From the NCBI GenBank assembly GCA_947374225.1, contig CANCAY010000008.1:1-64000 (forward strand): a stretch of 64,000 nt of DNA, read 5' to 3'. The stretch comes from Chitinophagaceae bacterium (GTDB lineage: Bacteria; Bacteroidota; Bacteroidia; Chitinophagales; Chitinophagaceae). Below, piece by piece: positions 34,394 through 44,844 of the stretch (position 1 is the first letter of the stretch; each line of letters starts with the position of its first letter). Below the pieces are notes generated by a model that saw nothing but the letters and a program-made list of their open reading frames with translations, was not told where the DNA came from and did no database searches. The position numbers and the translations under genes are program-made.

Positions 34394-37243
34394 CTAAGCA
34401 TAAGACGAAACTGGCTCACAAGTACAAATTAAGTTTCTATCACCGTGTGTATTATTTACTCTTGCAACACTTGGCCAGAATTTATTTAATTGCACATAAG
34501 ACAATGGGAATCCTGCTTTTTGTCTTGAGTACTTATGGTCCCAAGCGTCAGCACAGATTACTTGTTGTGTGTGAGGTGCATTTTTCAATGGGTTGTCAGT
34601 TTTGTCCAAGTCTCCTTTTTCTATAGCAATGATTTCGTCGTGAATAGCTAACAAAGCATCACAGAAACGATCTAATTCAGCTTTGTCTTCGCTTTCTGTT
34701 GGCTCAATCATAAATGTTCCCGGAACAGGAAAGCTCATGGTTGGTGCGTGGAAGCCATAGTCAATCAAACGTTTTGCAACATCCTCTGCTTCTATACCTG
34801 CGCTCACTTTAAATGGTCTCAAGTCAATTATAAATTCGTGTGCGCAAGTGCCATTTTTACCAGCATACAAAATTGGATAAACTTTTTCTAATCTAGACTT
34901 CATGTAATTCGCATTCATGATGGCATATGAAGTAGATAAAGTCAAACCTTTAGCACCTAACATTTTGATATAAGCGTAGCTTATCAATAAGATACTAGCA
35001 GATCCCATTGGGGCAGCACTTACTGCATTTGCGTCGTTGCCATTAAAATCATGTCCTGGTAAGAATGGAGCAAGCTTATCGTTTACACAAATTGGGCCCA
35101 TGCCAGGTCCGCCACCACCGTGAGGTATAGCGAATGTTTTATGTAAGTTTAAGTGACAAACGTCTGCACCGATATTCCCAGGGCTAGTCAAACCTACTTG
35201 TGCATTCATATTCGCACCGTCCATATAAACTAAACCACCAAAGTCATGAATAGTCTGACAGATATCGATAATGGTTTCTTCAAATACACCATGTGTTGAA
35301 GGGTAAGTTACCATTAAAGCACCCAAATTGTCTTTATGTAATTCCGCTTTTGCTTTAAGGTCTGCAACATCAATATTACCTGCAGTATCACAAGCAACTA
35401 CCACCACTTTAAATCCTGCCATTACAGCACTAGCGGGGTTAGTACCATGTGCACTAATTGGAATTAATACAATATTACGATGTGCTTCATTGCGAGTATG
35501 GTGATAAGAACGAATAGTTAATAGTCCCGCATATTCTCCTTGTGCACCACTATTAGGTTGTAAACTACATGCAGTAAAGCCAGTAGTTTCACATAAGTAA
35601 GCACTAAGTTCTTTTGCTATTTCTTGATAACCCAATGTTTGATTTGCTGGTGCAAATGGATGTAATCCACCAAAGCTTGCCCAGCTCACAGGGATCATTT
35701 CAGTTGCCGCATTTAATTTCATGGTACAACTACCTAAACTAATCATACTAGTGTTCAAAGAAAGGTCTTTGTTTTCTAGAGATTTAATATAGCGCATCAT
35801 TTGTGTTTCACTATGATGTGTATTAAATACTGGGTGTGATAGGTAAGTAGAAGTTCGAACTAGATTAGTTGGAACAGTTATATTTTTAATAGCAGCGTTT
35901 AAAGCAGTTGCTTTTTTGCTAGTCAATTTTTCAAATAAAGCTACTATTGCTTGTACGTCATGAGCGGAACTTGTTTCATCAATTGTGATGCTTACTGTTC
36001 CGTCTTTTGCATAGTTGAAATTAATATCCGACGCTGATGCTAATTGATATAATGCAGTTGCGTCAAAACCTTTAATATGCAAAGTGTCAAAATAAAATTC
36101 GTTCACTTGCTCAATGCCTAAAGATTTTAATTGTTGATCCAGGCTTTGTGCTAATGCGTGAATACTACTAGCAATTTTCTTTAAACCTACAGGGCCATGG
36201 TATACCGCATACATCGCTGCCATATTAGCTAGTAAAGCTTGTGCAGTACAAATATTAGAAGTTGCTTTTTCTCTCTTAATATGTTGTTCTCTTGTTTGCA
36301 AAGCCATTCTCAATGCACGGTTGCCTTGTGCGTCAATGCTTACGCCAATTAATCTTCCTGGCATTCCTCTTTTAAATTCATCCTTGGTTGCAAAATAAGC
36401 GGCATGTGGTCCGCCAAATCCCATTGGAACTCCGAATCTTTGTGTATTACCAACGGCAACGTCTGCATTTAATTCAGCTGGGCTTTTAAGTAATGTTAAA
36501 GCTAAGATATCAGCTACTAAAATTACATAACCACCTGCTTGATGCACTTGTTCAATAAAAGCAGTGTAGTCTTGGATAGAGCCAGTAGCGTTTGGATATT
36601 GAATGATAGCACCAAAGAAACTGCCATCAATTGAAGTGGTTTTATAATCACCTTCTACTAATTCAATTCCAATTGGATTAGCTCTTGTATGTAATACCGA
36701 TTTTGTTTGTGCAAAAATAGATTGGTCTACAAATAATTTAGTTTGTGTAGCAACCTCGGTTTTGTTTGCATGATTATATATCATAGCCATCGCTTCTGCA
36801 GCAGCAGTTGCTTCGTCCAACAAAGAAGCGTTTGCAATTGCCATACCAGTTAAGTCGGTCACCATTGTTTGATAGTTTAATAAACTTTCCAAACGACCTT
36901 GTGCGATTTCTGCTTGGTATGGAGTATACTGAGTGTACCAGCCTGGGTTTTCGAAAATATTTCTAAGTATTACACTTGGCGTAATAGTTCCGTAGTAACC
37001 TTGGCCAATGTAATTTTTTGCAACAATGTTTTTTGATCCAATAGCTTGTAATGATTGTAACATTTCAAACTCAGTCAATCCCTCTGGGATATTCATTGGC
37101 TTTTTTAAACGAATAGATGCAGGTACGGTTTTCTCAATTAACTCGTCAAGGCTTTTAACGCCAATGGCAGCTAACATAGTTTGGGTATCTGCCTCATTTG
37201 GGCCAATATGTCTTTGTATAAATTCCGCTTCGCTCTTATTCAT
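34394..37243 (-). CDS. gcvP: Glycine dehydrogenase (decarboxylating), P protein
   Basis: A 949-residue full-length single-chain PLP enzyme of the glycine cleavage system. The PLP-binding Lys is in [16 protein letters not shown] near residue 697. N-terminal [10 protein letters not shown] and [11 protein letters not shown] also match. It decarboxylates glycine and passes the aminomethyl group to GcvH. The gcvT and gcvH genes are not adjacent. Confidence 0.97.
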   Translation of the reverse strand: MNKSEAEFIQRHIGPNEADTQTMLAAIGVKSLDELIEKTVPASIRLKKPMNIPEGLTEFEMLQSLQAIGSKNIVAKNYIGQGYYGTITPSVILRNIFENPGWYTQYTPYQAEIAQGRLESLLNYQTMVTDLTGMAIANASLLDEATAAAEAMAMIYNHANKTEVATQTKLFVDQSIFAQTKSVLHTRANPIGIELVEGDYKTTSIDGSFFGAIIQYPNATGSIQDYTAFIEQVHQAGGYVILVADILALTLLKSPAELNADVAVGNTQRFGVPMGFGGPHAAYFATKDEFKRGMPGRLIGVSIDAQGNRALRMALQTREQHIKREKATSNICTAQALLANMAAMYAVYHGPVGLKKIASSIHALAQSLDQQLKSLGIEQVNEFYFDTLHIKGFDATALYQLASASDINFNYAKDGTVSITIDETSSAHDVQAIVALFEKLTSKKATALNAAIKNITVPTNLVRTSTYLSHPVFNTHHSETQMMRYIKSLENKDLSLNTSMISLGSCTMKLNAATEMIPVSWASFGGLHPFAPANQTLGYQEIAKELSAYLCETTGFTACSLQPNSGAQGEYAGLLTIRSYHHTRNEAHRNIVLIPISAHGTNPASAVMAGFKVVVVACDTAGNIDVADLKAKAELHKDNLGALMVTYPSTHGVFEETIIDICQTIHDFGGLVYMDGANMNAQVGLTSPGNIGADVCHLNLHKTFAIPHGGGGPGMGPICVNDKLAPFLPGHDFNGNDANAVSAAPMGSASILLISYAYIKMLGAKGLTLSTSYAIMNANYMKSRLEKVYPILYAGKNGTCAHEFIIDLRPFKVSAGIEAEDVAKRLIDYGFHAPTMSFPVPGTFMIEPTESEDKAELDRFCDALLAIHDEIIAIEKGDLDKTDNPLKNAPHTQQVICADAWDHKYSRQKAGFPLSYVQLNKFWPSVARVNNTHGDRNLICTCEPVSSYA

Positions 37244-37277
37244 TTTCGACTGTATTGAAATTGTTTAAAAATTGGCA

Positions 37278-37285
37278 CAAAGATA
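37278..37285 (-). promoter_or_regulatory. -7 promoter element TATCTTTG, gcvP
   Basis: On the minus strand, a perfect TAnnTTTG match 34 nt before the gcvP ATG. I found no glycine riboswitch: the leader is only about 30 nt. Confidence 0.5.
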
Positions 37286-37343
37286 ATCAATTATAAGTCC
37301 TCCCGGGGAACAATCAAAGCAAGGACTAATCAATGGGGAAAGC

Positions 37344-37374
37344 TTGTGGAAGAGTTTTAAAAGGTTTACATTTG
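37344..37374 (+). promoter_or_regulatory. Promoter of the Cys-cluster gene
   Basis: TTG at 37344-37346 and TACATTTG at 37367-37374, with 20 nt between, match the Bacteroidota -33/-7 pattern. The position supports the ATG at 37384 over the upstream ATG at 37333. Confidence 0.55.
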
Positions 37375-37383
37375 TATCCTATT

Positions 37384-37869
37384 ATGGAGCCATCTATTGA
37401 ACAATTTTACGAGCAACCAGCACCTGAGATCCTTAAAAAGTTTCAAAACTTCTTAAAAAGGGTAGACAAACGCACTATTTTAAAGCAATTGCCTGTAATG
37501 CATGAAGCTGCTTTTGAGAAAATCAGCTGTTTAGAATGCGCTAGATGTTGTAAAACATACTCTCCTCGATTCAAAATGCCCGATATCAAGAGAATTAGTA
37601 AGGTGGTGGGGATGAAAGAAACGGCTTTTATAGACACTTATTTGTCCATGGACAGCGAAGGGGACTATGTTACTAAGCAAAGACCCTGTCCTTTTCTAGG
37701 GAATGACAATGCCTGCAGTATTTACGATCACCGCCCTTCTGATTGTGAAAGATTTCCTTATACAGACGAAGACGTATTTTTTAAACGTCCTGCGATTACA
37801 TTAAAAAATGCAGAATTTTGTCCAGCAGTACATTCTGTAATAGTTGATTTATTAGCAGAGAATAAATAG
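37384..37869 (+). CDS. YkgJ-family zinc/iron-chelating Cys-cluster protein
   Basis: A 161-residue protein of the YkgJ (UPF0153) family. The Cys cluster is CLECARCCKTYSP near residue 50, then RPCPFL, CSIYDHRPSDCERFPY and CPAV. Together these could bind Zn2+ or an Fe-S cluster. The function is not established. The start at 37384 is chosen because a promoter box lies just before it. It is convergent with the MFS transporter. Confidence 0.82.
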   Translation: MEPSIEQFYEQPAPEILKKFQNFLKRVDKRTILKQLPVMHEAAFEKISCLECARCCKTYSPRFKMPDIKRISKVVGMKETAFIDTYLSMDSEGDYVTKQRPCPFLGNDNACSIYDHRPSDCERFPYTDEDVFFKRPAITLKNAEFCPAVHSVIVDLLAENK

Positions 37870-37898
37870 TACCCCTTTTTGAATGTTTTGAACTTCTA

Positions 37899-39152
37899 TT
37901 AGTATTCCATCTTTCTTAAAGCCGGTGCTTTAAACCAAGTAGTGGTAACTACTAGGATGGTCATTATACCCCCAAATACCACCGACGGAACAACTCCAAG
38001 TGCTTTAGCTGCCAAGCCACTCTCAAATTGACCAAGTTCATTGCTACTATTAATAAACATGGAGTTCACACTCATGACTCTTCCACGCATATGACTTGGC
38101 GTTTTAAGTTGCACAATGGTTCCGCGTACAATCATACTAAATCCGTCCAATATGCCACTCAATACTAAAGCAGTAAAGGATACCCAGAAAGTGGTAGAAA
38201 GTGCAAATACAATAATACAGACTCCAAATCCAGCAACAGCTAGTAATAATTTTTTCCCTTGACCACTATGCACTGGGAAAACGGTAATGATAAATATGAT
38301 AATAATGGCGCCTATATCGGAAGCCGCATTTAACCATCCAAAGCCAATAGGGCCTGCTTTTAAAATATCCTTTGCAAACACAGGGATCATAGCAACAGCG
38401 CCTCCGAATAATACGGCGAATAAATCCAGTGATAAAGCCCCAAATACCTCTTTGGTTTGTACTACAAATCGAATTCCTTCTTTTACACTTTCTAATGTTT
38501 TCTGATCACTCACTTGAGCATGAGGAGGCTTAGGATGTATTTTTGCAATAAAAAAATAACCAATAAAAACAAGTGCTACTACAATAATAAGTGATCCGTT
38601 GTTGCCAAATCCGGCAATAAAAAAACCAACAGCAGCGTGGCCGATAACGGAAGCACTAAGCCAAATACCCTGACTCCAGGTGGTTGCATTTTGCAATAAA
38701 TTTTTTGGTATCATGTCACCCACAATAGTCCCAAACATAGGACCCGTAAAAGCTCTAATTATACCAGTACAAAAAATGATAAAATAAATACAAATTGCAA
38801 TCTGCAAATTGGAAAACTTACTAGTGCTAATGGAAGTAGAAAGGAATAATAAAGTTAAAGCACATACCCAGTATAAAATAACGCCTTTGAGTAACATTTT
38901 TCTTTTTTCGCTTATGTCAATGACATGCCCAGCGTAAAGTGCTAATGAAACAGCAGGTATTACTTCCGCTAAACCAATCAATCCAATGGCGAAAGGTTCG
39001 TTAGTTAATTCGTAAATCCACCAGCCCACCAAAGTTCCCATCATTCTTAGTCCCATAATAAACAAAAAGCGACCAATCATCAAGTTTTTAAATTCGGCAA
39101 CTTTTAATGCGCCAAATGGGTCCTTGATTTGTTTAGTGTGACTTGCTTCCAT
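37899..39152 (-). CDS. MFS transporter (MFS_3/EntS-like)
   Basis: A 417-residue inner-membrane protein with about 12 predicted membrane helices. Motifs such as AGHVIDISEKRKMLL near residue 75 fit motif A of the major facilitator family. The overall pattern resembles the EntS-type exporters (MFS_3). The substrate is unknown. It starts a minus-strand cluster with the kinase gene 5 nt upstream, with folK further upstream. Confidence 0.8.
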   Translation of the reverse strand: MEASHTKQIKDPFGALKVAEFKNLMIGRFLFIMGLRMMGTLVGWWIYELTNEPFAIGLIGLAEVIPAVSLALYAGHVIDISEKRKMLLKGVILYWVCALTLLFLSTSISTSKFSNLQIAICIYFIIFCTGIIRAFTGPMFGTIVGDMIPKNLLQNATTWSQGIWLSASVIGHAAVGFFIAGFGNNGSLIIVVALVFIGYFFIAKIHPKPPHAQVSDQKTLESVKEGIRFVVQTKEVFGALSLDLFAVLFGGAVAMIPVFAKDILKAGPIGFGWLNAASDIGAIIIIFIITVFPVHSGQGKKLLLAVAGFGVCIIVFALSTTFWVSFTALVLSGILDGFSMIVRGTIVQLKTPSHMRGRVMSVNSMFINSSNELGQFESGLAAKALGVVPSVVFGGIMTILVVTTTWFKAPALRKMEY

Positions 39153-39157
39153 AGGTA

Positions 39158-39790
39158 TTAGGGTAAGTTGAAATAATGTTGACCTTCTTCAAGGTCTTTG
39201 TCTAAAGCGTCTATAATAACTTTAAAATGTGCTTCATTGTATAAGAAATCAGCATTACTAGCGTCTACGAAAATGGTTTTTACATTATGCTGTTTTATAT
39301 AGCTAGTGTAGGTTTCCTGTATTCTAAATAAATATTCGTCGGGGATAGATTGTTCAAATTTGCGATTGCGTTTTTTGATATTATTCTGCAATCTGTTTAC
39401 TGGCGCATGTAGATAAATTAAAATATCAGGAGGCGTAAGTTGTTGGCAGAATACATCAAACATTTTTTGATATAATCTAAACTCTTCTTCTGGCAAATTT
39501 GCTTTAGCAAACAATAAGCATTTAGTAAACATATAATCGGAAACAGTAACTTCTTGAAAAAGGTCACCTGTTTTAACTAAATCCTGTTGTTGTTTAAATC
39601 GTTCAGCTAAAAAAAACAATTCCAATGGGAATGCGTATTGTTTAGGATTTTCGTAAAATTTAGTCAAAAATGGATTCTCTGCAAATTCCTCCAAAACCGT
39701 TTTGGCATTAAAATGCTGTGCTAATAAATGCGTAAGTGTTGTCTTGCCTGCTCCAATATTCCCCTCGATTGCTATAAAATGATGCTTCAT
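39158..39790 (-). CDS. Deoxynucleoside kinase
   Basis: A 210-residue P-loop kinase of the dNK/dGK-dAK family. The P-loop is IEGNIGAGKTTLTHL at residue 7, EEFAENPFL near 36, the substrate-site motif TVSDYMFTK near 84, and the lid RNRKFEQSIPDEYL near 142. It salvages deoxynucleosides. The preference (dA, dG or dC) cannot be told. It lies in a cluster with folK and the MFS gene. Confidence 0.9.
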   Translation of the reverse strand: MKHHFIAIEGNIGAGKTTLTHLLAQHFNAKTVLEEFAENPFLTKFYENPKQYAFPLELFFLAERFKQQQDLVKTGDLFQEVTVSDYMFTKCLLFAKANLPEEEFRLYQKMFDVFCQQLTPPDILIYLHAPVNRLQNNIKKRNRKFEQSIPDEYLFRIQETYTSYIKQHNVKTIFVDASNADFLYNEAHFKVIIDALDKDLEEGQHYFNLP

Positions 39791-39831
39791 GTTTTTCTAA
39801 TACTGAAGGTCAAATATAAGTTTTGGGCTGC

Positions 39832-40320
39832 TTATATATCGATTTTTTTATACACAGTAGCTATATCCTTGCATTCGCTTAATAATTCACTATTTGATTT
39901 ATTGAAAACAGGATGAATGAATGTAGGAGCGATCTCTGTTAAAGGGGTCAAGACAAAATTTCTTTCTGCCATACTTGCATGGGGGACAGTTAAATTCGCA
40001 TTGTTAATAATTTCGTCATTGAAATATATAATATCGATATCTATCGTTCTTGGCCCTAAATGAATTGTTCTAGTGCGACCCAAATCCAATTCAATAGTTA
40101 ATAAAGTAGATAGCAAATTGGAAGCGTTCATACTTGTCTCTAAGCATAATGCTTGATTAAAAAACGCAGGTTGATCCTTAAATCCCCAAGCTTCCGTTTC
40201 ATAAATGGCGGATTGACTTAGAATATTTCCGCAATGCAATACAATTGCTTTTTTAGCATGCTCCAGATTTGCCAGTCGGTCGCTCATATTGCCGCCTATC
40301 AGTAGGTATGCTTTATTCAT
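39832..40320 (-). CDS. folK: HPPK, folate biosynthesis kinase
   Basis: A 162-residue 2-amino-4-hydroxy-6-hydroxymethyldihydropteridine pyrophosphokinase. Visible are LIGGNMSDRLANL near the N-terminus, ETEAWGFKDQPAFFNQAL near 42, and the signature GPRTIDIDIIYFND near residue 92 (Mg-binding Asp-x-Asp). It makes the pterin pyrophosphate for folate. The same pathway product is used by ThyA/FolA at 16.6-17.9 kb. Confidence 0.95.
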   Translation of the reverse strand: MNKAYLLIGGNMSDRLANLEHAKKAIVLHCGNILSQSAIYETEAWGFKDQPAFFNQALCLETSMNASNLLSTLLTIELDLGRTRTIHLGPRTIDIDIIYFNDEIINNANLTVPHASMAERNFVLTPLTEIAPTFIHPVFNKSNSELLSECKDIATVYKKIDI

Positions 40321-40421
40321 AGATGTATTCTAAAATTGGCACAAATATCCATAATTTTACAGCGTTACCCTATTTTACGAGCATCTATTTGTAATTAAGT
40401 ATTCAAACAATTTATTTTAGC

Positions 40422-42179
40422 ATGAAAACATTCTTCAAGTCTTTTTTAGCAAGCCTTTTGGCTTTAATAATATTTACTTTTCTAGGAATCCTAATTATTG
40501 TAGGTATTGCCGCTTCTTTTTCCAAAGACGAGCCTAAAACAATTGCGTCTAATTCAGTTTTAGTACTAGATATTGCAGAAACTTTTCAAGAACAAAGCAA
40601 GTCGGATCCATTGTCGGAAATCATGAGCAAGAAAAAAGGGAAAACACCTAGCCTTTCAGAATTAGTGAACCTAATTCGATACGCAAAAAATGATTCTGCT
40701 ATTAAAGGTATTTATATAAAGTGTCAACAAAATCCAAATGGATACGCGGCGTCTGAAGAAATTAGAAAAGCAATAATAGACTTTAAAACTTCCAATAAAT
40801 TTGTAATTGCTTACGGTGAAACGATTACACAAAAAGGCTATATGATTGGGAATGCTGCAAATTTAATTTACACGCATCCTCAAGGTGGTATTGAGTGGAA
40901 AGGGTTTAGTTACGAATCCATGTTTTTAAAAGGGCTTTTGGATAAATTAGAAATACAACCACAAATATTTTATGCAGGTAAATTTAAAAGTGCCACTGAG
41001 CCATTTAGATTTACGCAAATGTCTGAAGCGAATAAGTTACAGACCAGTGTTTGGATGGGAGGCATTTATAATGATTTTATTCAAAATACAGCAACGAGCA
41101 GAAACAGTTCAGTTGATACTTTGAAATATATTGCGGATGAGGGTAAAGTGCAAACAGCTTACGATGCAGTTAAATATAACTTGGTAGACGGTTTAATGTA
41201 TGATGATCAGGTTAAAAAAATTATTGCTAAAAAAGTGCATATTTTAAAAGAGGATAAAATTGCGTTTGTAGGAGTGAATGATTATGCGACTACTGTTGCC
41301 ATTAGAGGGACTGGCTCTGGTAAAATTGCCGTTGTGTATGCAGATGGAGACATTGTAATGGGTAAGAATCAAAAATCTTCTATTGCAAGTGACGATTTTA
41401 GGGCTTTATTGCAAAAAGTTAGAGCAGACGAGTCTATAAAAGCGGTGGTAATAAGAGTGAATTCCCCAGGTGGAAGTTCTTTAGCAAGTGATATTATTTG
41501 GAGAGAGATAGACTTAATTAAAAAAGATAAACCAGTAGTGGTGAGCATGGGAGATTATGCTGCATCTGGTGGTTATTATATTTCTTGTGGCGCGGATTCT
41601 ATTTTCGCTAATGCTAATACAATTACAGGATCTATTGGTGTATTTTCTGTTATCCCCAATATTCAAGGGTTTATGAAGAATAAATTGGGCATCACATTTG
41701 ACGGGGTTAAAACAGGCAAATATGCAGACGGGCCTTCTGCAACAAGACCATTAAATGCAACAGAACAAAGATTTATGCAGGCTAGTGTAGACAGCGTTTA
41801 TTATGCGTTTAAATCGAGAGTGGCACAAGGCAGACACAAGTCTGTTGAATATATTGATTCCATTGCGCAAGGTAGAGTTTGGACAGGCTCAGATGCAATT
41901 AAAGTAGGTTTAGTGGACAGAATAGGAACATTAAATGACGCGATAGCTTCTGCCGCTAAAATGGCTCATTTAAAAGGCTTTGCTATTAAATCTTTGCCTG
42001 AGAGCAAATCCTTCTTAGAGTCATTCTTAGACGATTTTCAAAATGACGTAAAAATGAAGGCTATAAGTCAAGAAATTGGAGCCGATCAATGGCAGTTATT
42101 ACAACAAATGAAATCGATTCATCAAATGATGGGGGAACCGCAATCTCGTTTACCTATCTTTGTAGTGAATCACCCTTAA
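40422..42179 (+). CDS. sppA: Signal peptide peptidase SppA, 67K type
   Basis: A 585-residue membrane-bound S49 serine protease that degrades cleaved signal peptides. One N-terminal helix (residues 10-33) anchors it. Two homologous domains follow. The catalytic Lys is in AGKFKSATEPF near residue 190 and the Ser in NTITGSIGVFSV near 405. YAASGGYYIS is also conserved. The C-terminal half includes GRVWTGSDAIKVGLVD. It appears to head a + strand cluster with the ABC permease. Confidence 0.93.
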   Translation: MKTFFKSFLASLLALIIFTFLGILIIVGIAASFSKDEPKTIASNSVLVLDIAETFQEQSKSDPLSEIMSKKKGKTPSLSELVNLIRYAKNDSAIKGIYIKCQQNPNGYAASEEIRKAIIDFKTSNKFVIAYGETITQKGYMIGNAANLIYTHPQGGIEWKGFSYESMFLKGLLDKLEIQPQIFYAGKFKSATEPFRFTQMSEANKLQTSVWMGGIYNDFIQNTATSRNSSVDTLKYIADEGKVQTAYDAVKYNLVDGLMYDDQVKKIIAKKVHILKEDKIAFVGVNDYATTVAIRGTGSGKIAVVYADGDIVMGKNQKSSIASDDFRALLQKVRADESIKAVVIRVNSPGGSSLASDIIWREIDLIKKDKPVVVSMGDYAASGGYYISCGADSIFANANTITGSIGVFSVIPNIQGFMKNKLGITFDGVKTGKYADGPSATRPLNATEQRFMQASVDSVYYAFKSRVAQGRHKSVEYIDSIAQGRVWTGSDAIKVGLVDRIGTLNDAIASAAKMAHLKGFAIKSLPESKSFLESFLDDFQNDVKMKAISQEIGADQWQLLQQMKSIHQMMGEPQSRLPIFVVNHP

Positions 42180-42186
42180 GTTATAT

Positions 42187-43290
42187 ATGTCAAATTATCG
42201 TCAATGGAATGCTATGTTAGCTATAACCAAAGCTAGCTTGCGTTCAATATTCAGAAGTCCTTCCGCTGTTATATTTAGTATTGCGTTCCCATTAATTTTC
42301 ATACTCGTGTTTGGATTTATGAGTAGTGGTGGGAATGTTTCTGTGAATGTATCTATGGATCCCAACTCTGACACGTCGAATCCTATTTATACAAGTATTA
42401 CAAAAATCCCAGGCTTAAAATTCATTAAAGGCGACACTAGTAAAATTAATAGTGAATTATCAAAGGGTAGAATTACGGCGCTTATACAAATCCAAGCAAC
42501 AGGAAAGCCAGGTTCACCTTATGTTATAAATTTGACAAGTTCTGCTGCAGCAAATCCGCAAAACATTCAATTAATACAAACCATTCTAGGATCTGTAATA
42601 AGTAAGATGAATCAGACAGCATTCAAGGATATGCCTTCCATTGCAACGGTTAACAATACGATTCGTCAAGTACCCGGAAGAACTTATCGTACAATAGATT
42701 TCATATTACCAGGCCAACTTGGTTTTTCATTGTTAAGTGCAGGTGTATTTGGTGTCGCATTTTTATTCTTTAATTTAAGACAGCAATTAGTTTTAAAAAG
42801 ATTTTACGCAACACCAATAAGAAGACTGTATATCATTTTAGGAGAAGCATTAAGTAGAGTCATTTTTCAATTAATCACTGCAATCATCATAATAGGTATT
42901 GGCCACTTTGCATTTAAGTTTACGCTGGTTCATGGTTTATTGACTTTTGTTAATATCATGGCATTAAGCTTTATTGCATTAATTCTATTTATGGGCTTTG
43001 GTTTTATTGTGAGTGGAATGGCGAAAAATGAAAGTACCATACCTCCATTAGCCAATTTAATTACGCTTCCTCAATTTTTATTAGCAGGTACGTTTTTTTC
43101 GATAGACAATTTCCCAACTTGGATGCAGCCATTATGTAAAATTTTGCCATTGACGCATTTCAACAATGCAATGCGAAATATTTCATTTGAAGGTGCTAGT
43201 TTATTAGATTGCGGTTCGGATATTACAGTGCTATTAATTTGGACTGTATTAGTATATGCAGTTGCGTATAAAATTTTTAAATGGGAATAA
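42187..43290 (+). CDS. ABC-2 type transporter permease without adjacent ATPase
   Basis: A 367-residue integral membrane protein with about six helices: one near residues 28-45, a periplasmic domain to about 170, then five more. The ABC-2 motif GQLGFSLLSAGVFGVAF is near 180 and the late NLITLPQFLLAGTFFSIDNFPTWMQ is typical. The family exports lipids, polysaccharides or drugs using a separate ATPase, which is not beside it. It is close to sppA (7-nt gap) and abuts the next gene with no gap. Confidence 0.82.
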   Translation: MSNYRQWNAMLAITKASLRSIFRSPSAVIFSIAFPLIFILVFGFMSSGGNVSVNVSMDPNSDTSNPIYTSITKIPGLKFIKGDTSKINSELSKGRITALIQIQATGKPGSPYVINLTSSAAANPQNIQLIQTILGSVISKMNQTAFKDMPSIATVNNTIRQVPGRTYRTIDFILPGQLGFSLLSAGVFGVAFLFFNLRQQLVLKRFYATPIRRLYIILGEALSRVIFQLITAIIIIGIGHFAFKFTLVHGLLTFVNIMALSFIALILFMGFGFIVSGMAKNESTIPPLANLITLPQFLLAGTFFSIDNFPTWMQPLCKILPLTHFNNAMRNISFEGASLLDCGSDITVLLIWTVLVYAVAYKIFKWE

Positions 43291-43800
43291 ATGAAATTAG
43301 TAAGATTTATAATTATTAGTGTTTTGGTATTAAGTGTGATAGTAACTGCTATTTCTAGTTTGTTCCCTTCAACCGTAATTGTATCAAGGGCAACGGAAAT
43401 AACTACAAACCCTCAAAACATTGCATATTACGTGAGTGATTTAAATCATTGGAATGCATGGATGTCTGAATGGAAAGAAAACAAAGTAACATTTAAAGGC
43501 AGTACTGCTTTTATAGGAACGCAAACAATTAAGCCAATTAGTAAATCAGATAGCTCAGCAATTTTCGAATGGGTTGCTACAGGACAGGCTCCATATACGG
43601 TTCAGATTGAGTGGATTCCCTTAAAAAAAGGCGAATATGTAATTCATTGGTCTTTTGAACAACATGTAAATTGGTATCCATGGGAAAAATTCCAAACACT
43701 CTTGAATGAAAAATTATTAGGAGCCAAAATGGAAATTGAATTAGCTAATTTAAAAGAAGCTATAATTAATAAGCAAAATGTGGTTACTCCTGCTCCTTAA
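43291..43800 (+). CDS. Membrane-anchored SRPBCC-family protein
   Basis: A 169-residue protein. Residues 6-28 are one membrane helix or uncleaved signal. The rest fits a START/SRPBCC ligand-binding fold: EITTNPQNIAYYVSDLNHWNAW..., then IEWIPLKKGEYVIHWSFEQH, then a C-terminal long helix. It begins immediately after the permease stop (TAA-ATG). Its last 17 nt overlap the convergent queG gene. The ligand is unknown. Confidence 0.75.
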   Translation: MKLVRFIIISVLVLSVIVTAISSLFPSTVIVSRATEITTNPQNIAYYVSDLNHWNAWMSEWKENKVTFKGSTAFIGTQTIKPISKSDSSAIFEWVATGQAPYTVQIEWIPLKKGEYVIHWSFEQHVNWYPWEKFQTLLNEKLLGAKMEIELANLKEAIINKQNVVTPAP

Positions 43801-44710
43801 GATATTGAATATTTCGTTGAATCCCACTTAGTTTTGATCTTAGAATAGGAGACTTTTTAAACCTAGCTTTAAAAGTAGTTTCTTCAATCTGCATCCAATC
43901 GTCTGCATTCATTTGCAATAAACCATTCAGTGGTTTAAAATGAGATTCATTATTGGCTTTACTAAATCTATTCCAAGGACATACGTCCTGACATACGTCA
44001 CAACCAAAAGCCCATTCCTTATAAGGTCTGTCGTTTTCTATAACTGCTTTCTTTAATTCTATGGTTAAATAGCTAATGCAATGGTTGGCTTCGATTGTTT
44101 TATCTGGAAGAATAGCTTGTGTAGGACATGCGTCTACGCATTTAGTACATTCACCACAATAATCTTTTGCAATGGGGTCGTCATAAACTAAGTCAAGGTC
44201 TACAATTAATGTTGCAATAAAAAAGAAGGAGCCAGATTGCGGTCTAATTAGATTTCCGTTTTTCCCAATCCAACCGGCACCAGATAGTTTTGCCCAAGAC
44301 CTTTCTAATACAGGAGCAGAATCTACAAAGCCTCGACCTTCAATGGGTCCAATCATAGCTTTGGCGGTATCTAAAAATTCAAATAGTTTTTGTCGAATTA
44401 CTTCGTGGTAATCTTCTCCATAGGCATACTTTGCAATTTTAGGATAACCTGCTTCCTGTTGCACTGAAGGGTAATAATTCTTCAAAAAAGTAATTACAGA
44501 TTTTGCGCCGGGTACTAATTTTCTAGGGTCCGTTCTTAAATCAAAATGATTTTCCATGTAAGACATTTCTCCATGATAACCTTTATTGATCCATGCTTCT
44601 AGTCGTTTTGCGTCCTCGGTTAATTCTTTTGCCTTTGCTATGCCACAATACTCAAACCCCATTTGTTGGGCCAGCTCTTTTATAAATACGGTATTTGAAT
44701 ATTCGTTCAC
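43784..44710 (-). CDS. queG: Epoxyqueuosine reductase QueG
   Basis: A 308-residue cobalamin-dependent enzyme with two [4Fe-4S] clusters. The cluster ligands are in CGECTKCVDACPTQAI near residue 185 and CDVCQDVCPWN near 235. The N-terminal domain contains YGEDYHEVIRQKL and the catalytic region RGFVDSAPVLERSWA (Asp near 133). It converts epoxyqueuosine to queuosine in tRNA. The 3' end overlaps the SRPBCC gene by 17 nt. Confidence 0.95.
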   Translation of the reverse strand: MNEYSNTVFIKELAQQMGFEYCGIAKAKELTEDAKRLEAWINKGYHGEMSYMENHFDLRTDPRKLVPGAKSVITFLKNYYPSVQQEAGYPKIAKYAYGEDYHEVIRQKLFEFLDTAKAMIGPIEGRGFVDSAPVLERSWAKLSGAGWIGKNGNLIRPQSGSFFFIATLIVDLDLVYDDPIAKDYCGECTKCVDACPTQAILPDKTIEANHCISYLTIELKKAVIENDRPYKEWAFGCDVCQDVCPWNRFSKANNESHFKPLNGLLQMNADDWMQIEETTFKARFKKSPILRSKLSGIQRNIQYLKEQE

Positions 44711-44844
44711 GCTGTAAAAATAGCAGAAAAACCTTGTAGAGACTGACTTTTGTTCCGATTTGCCACAATAAACAAGACATAATAACTTAAATCATAGATT
44801 GGCGCTTGTTTTGCGCATACCTTACTATACATAAACAATTAATT

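Noticed and set aside
37244-37383. Glycine riboswitch before gcvP
   Set aside because: The predicted leader is only about 30 nt, too short for the aptamer.
44802-44816. GCGC-N7-GCGC repeat before clpB as a heat-shock (CIRCE) operator
   Set aside because: It does not match the CIRCE sequence (TTAGCACTC-N9-GAGTGCTAA); the arms are only 4 bp.
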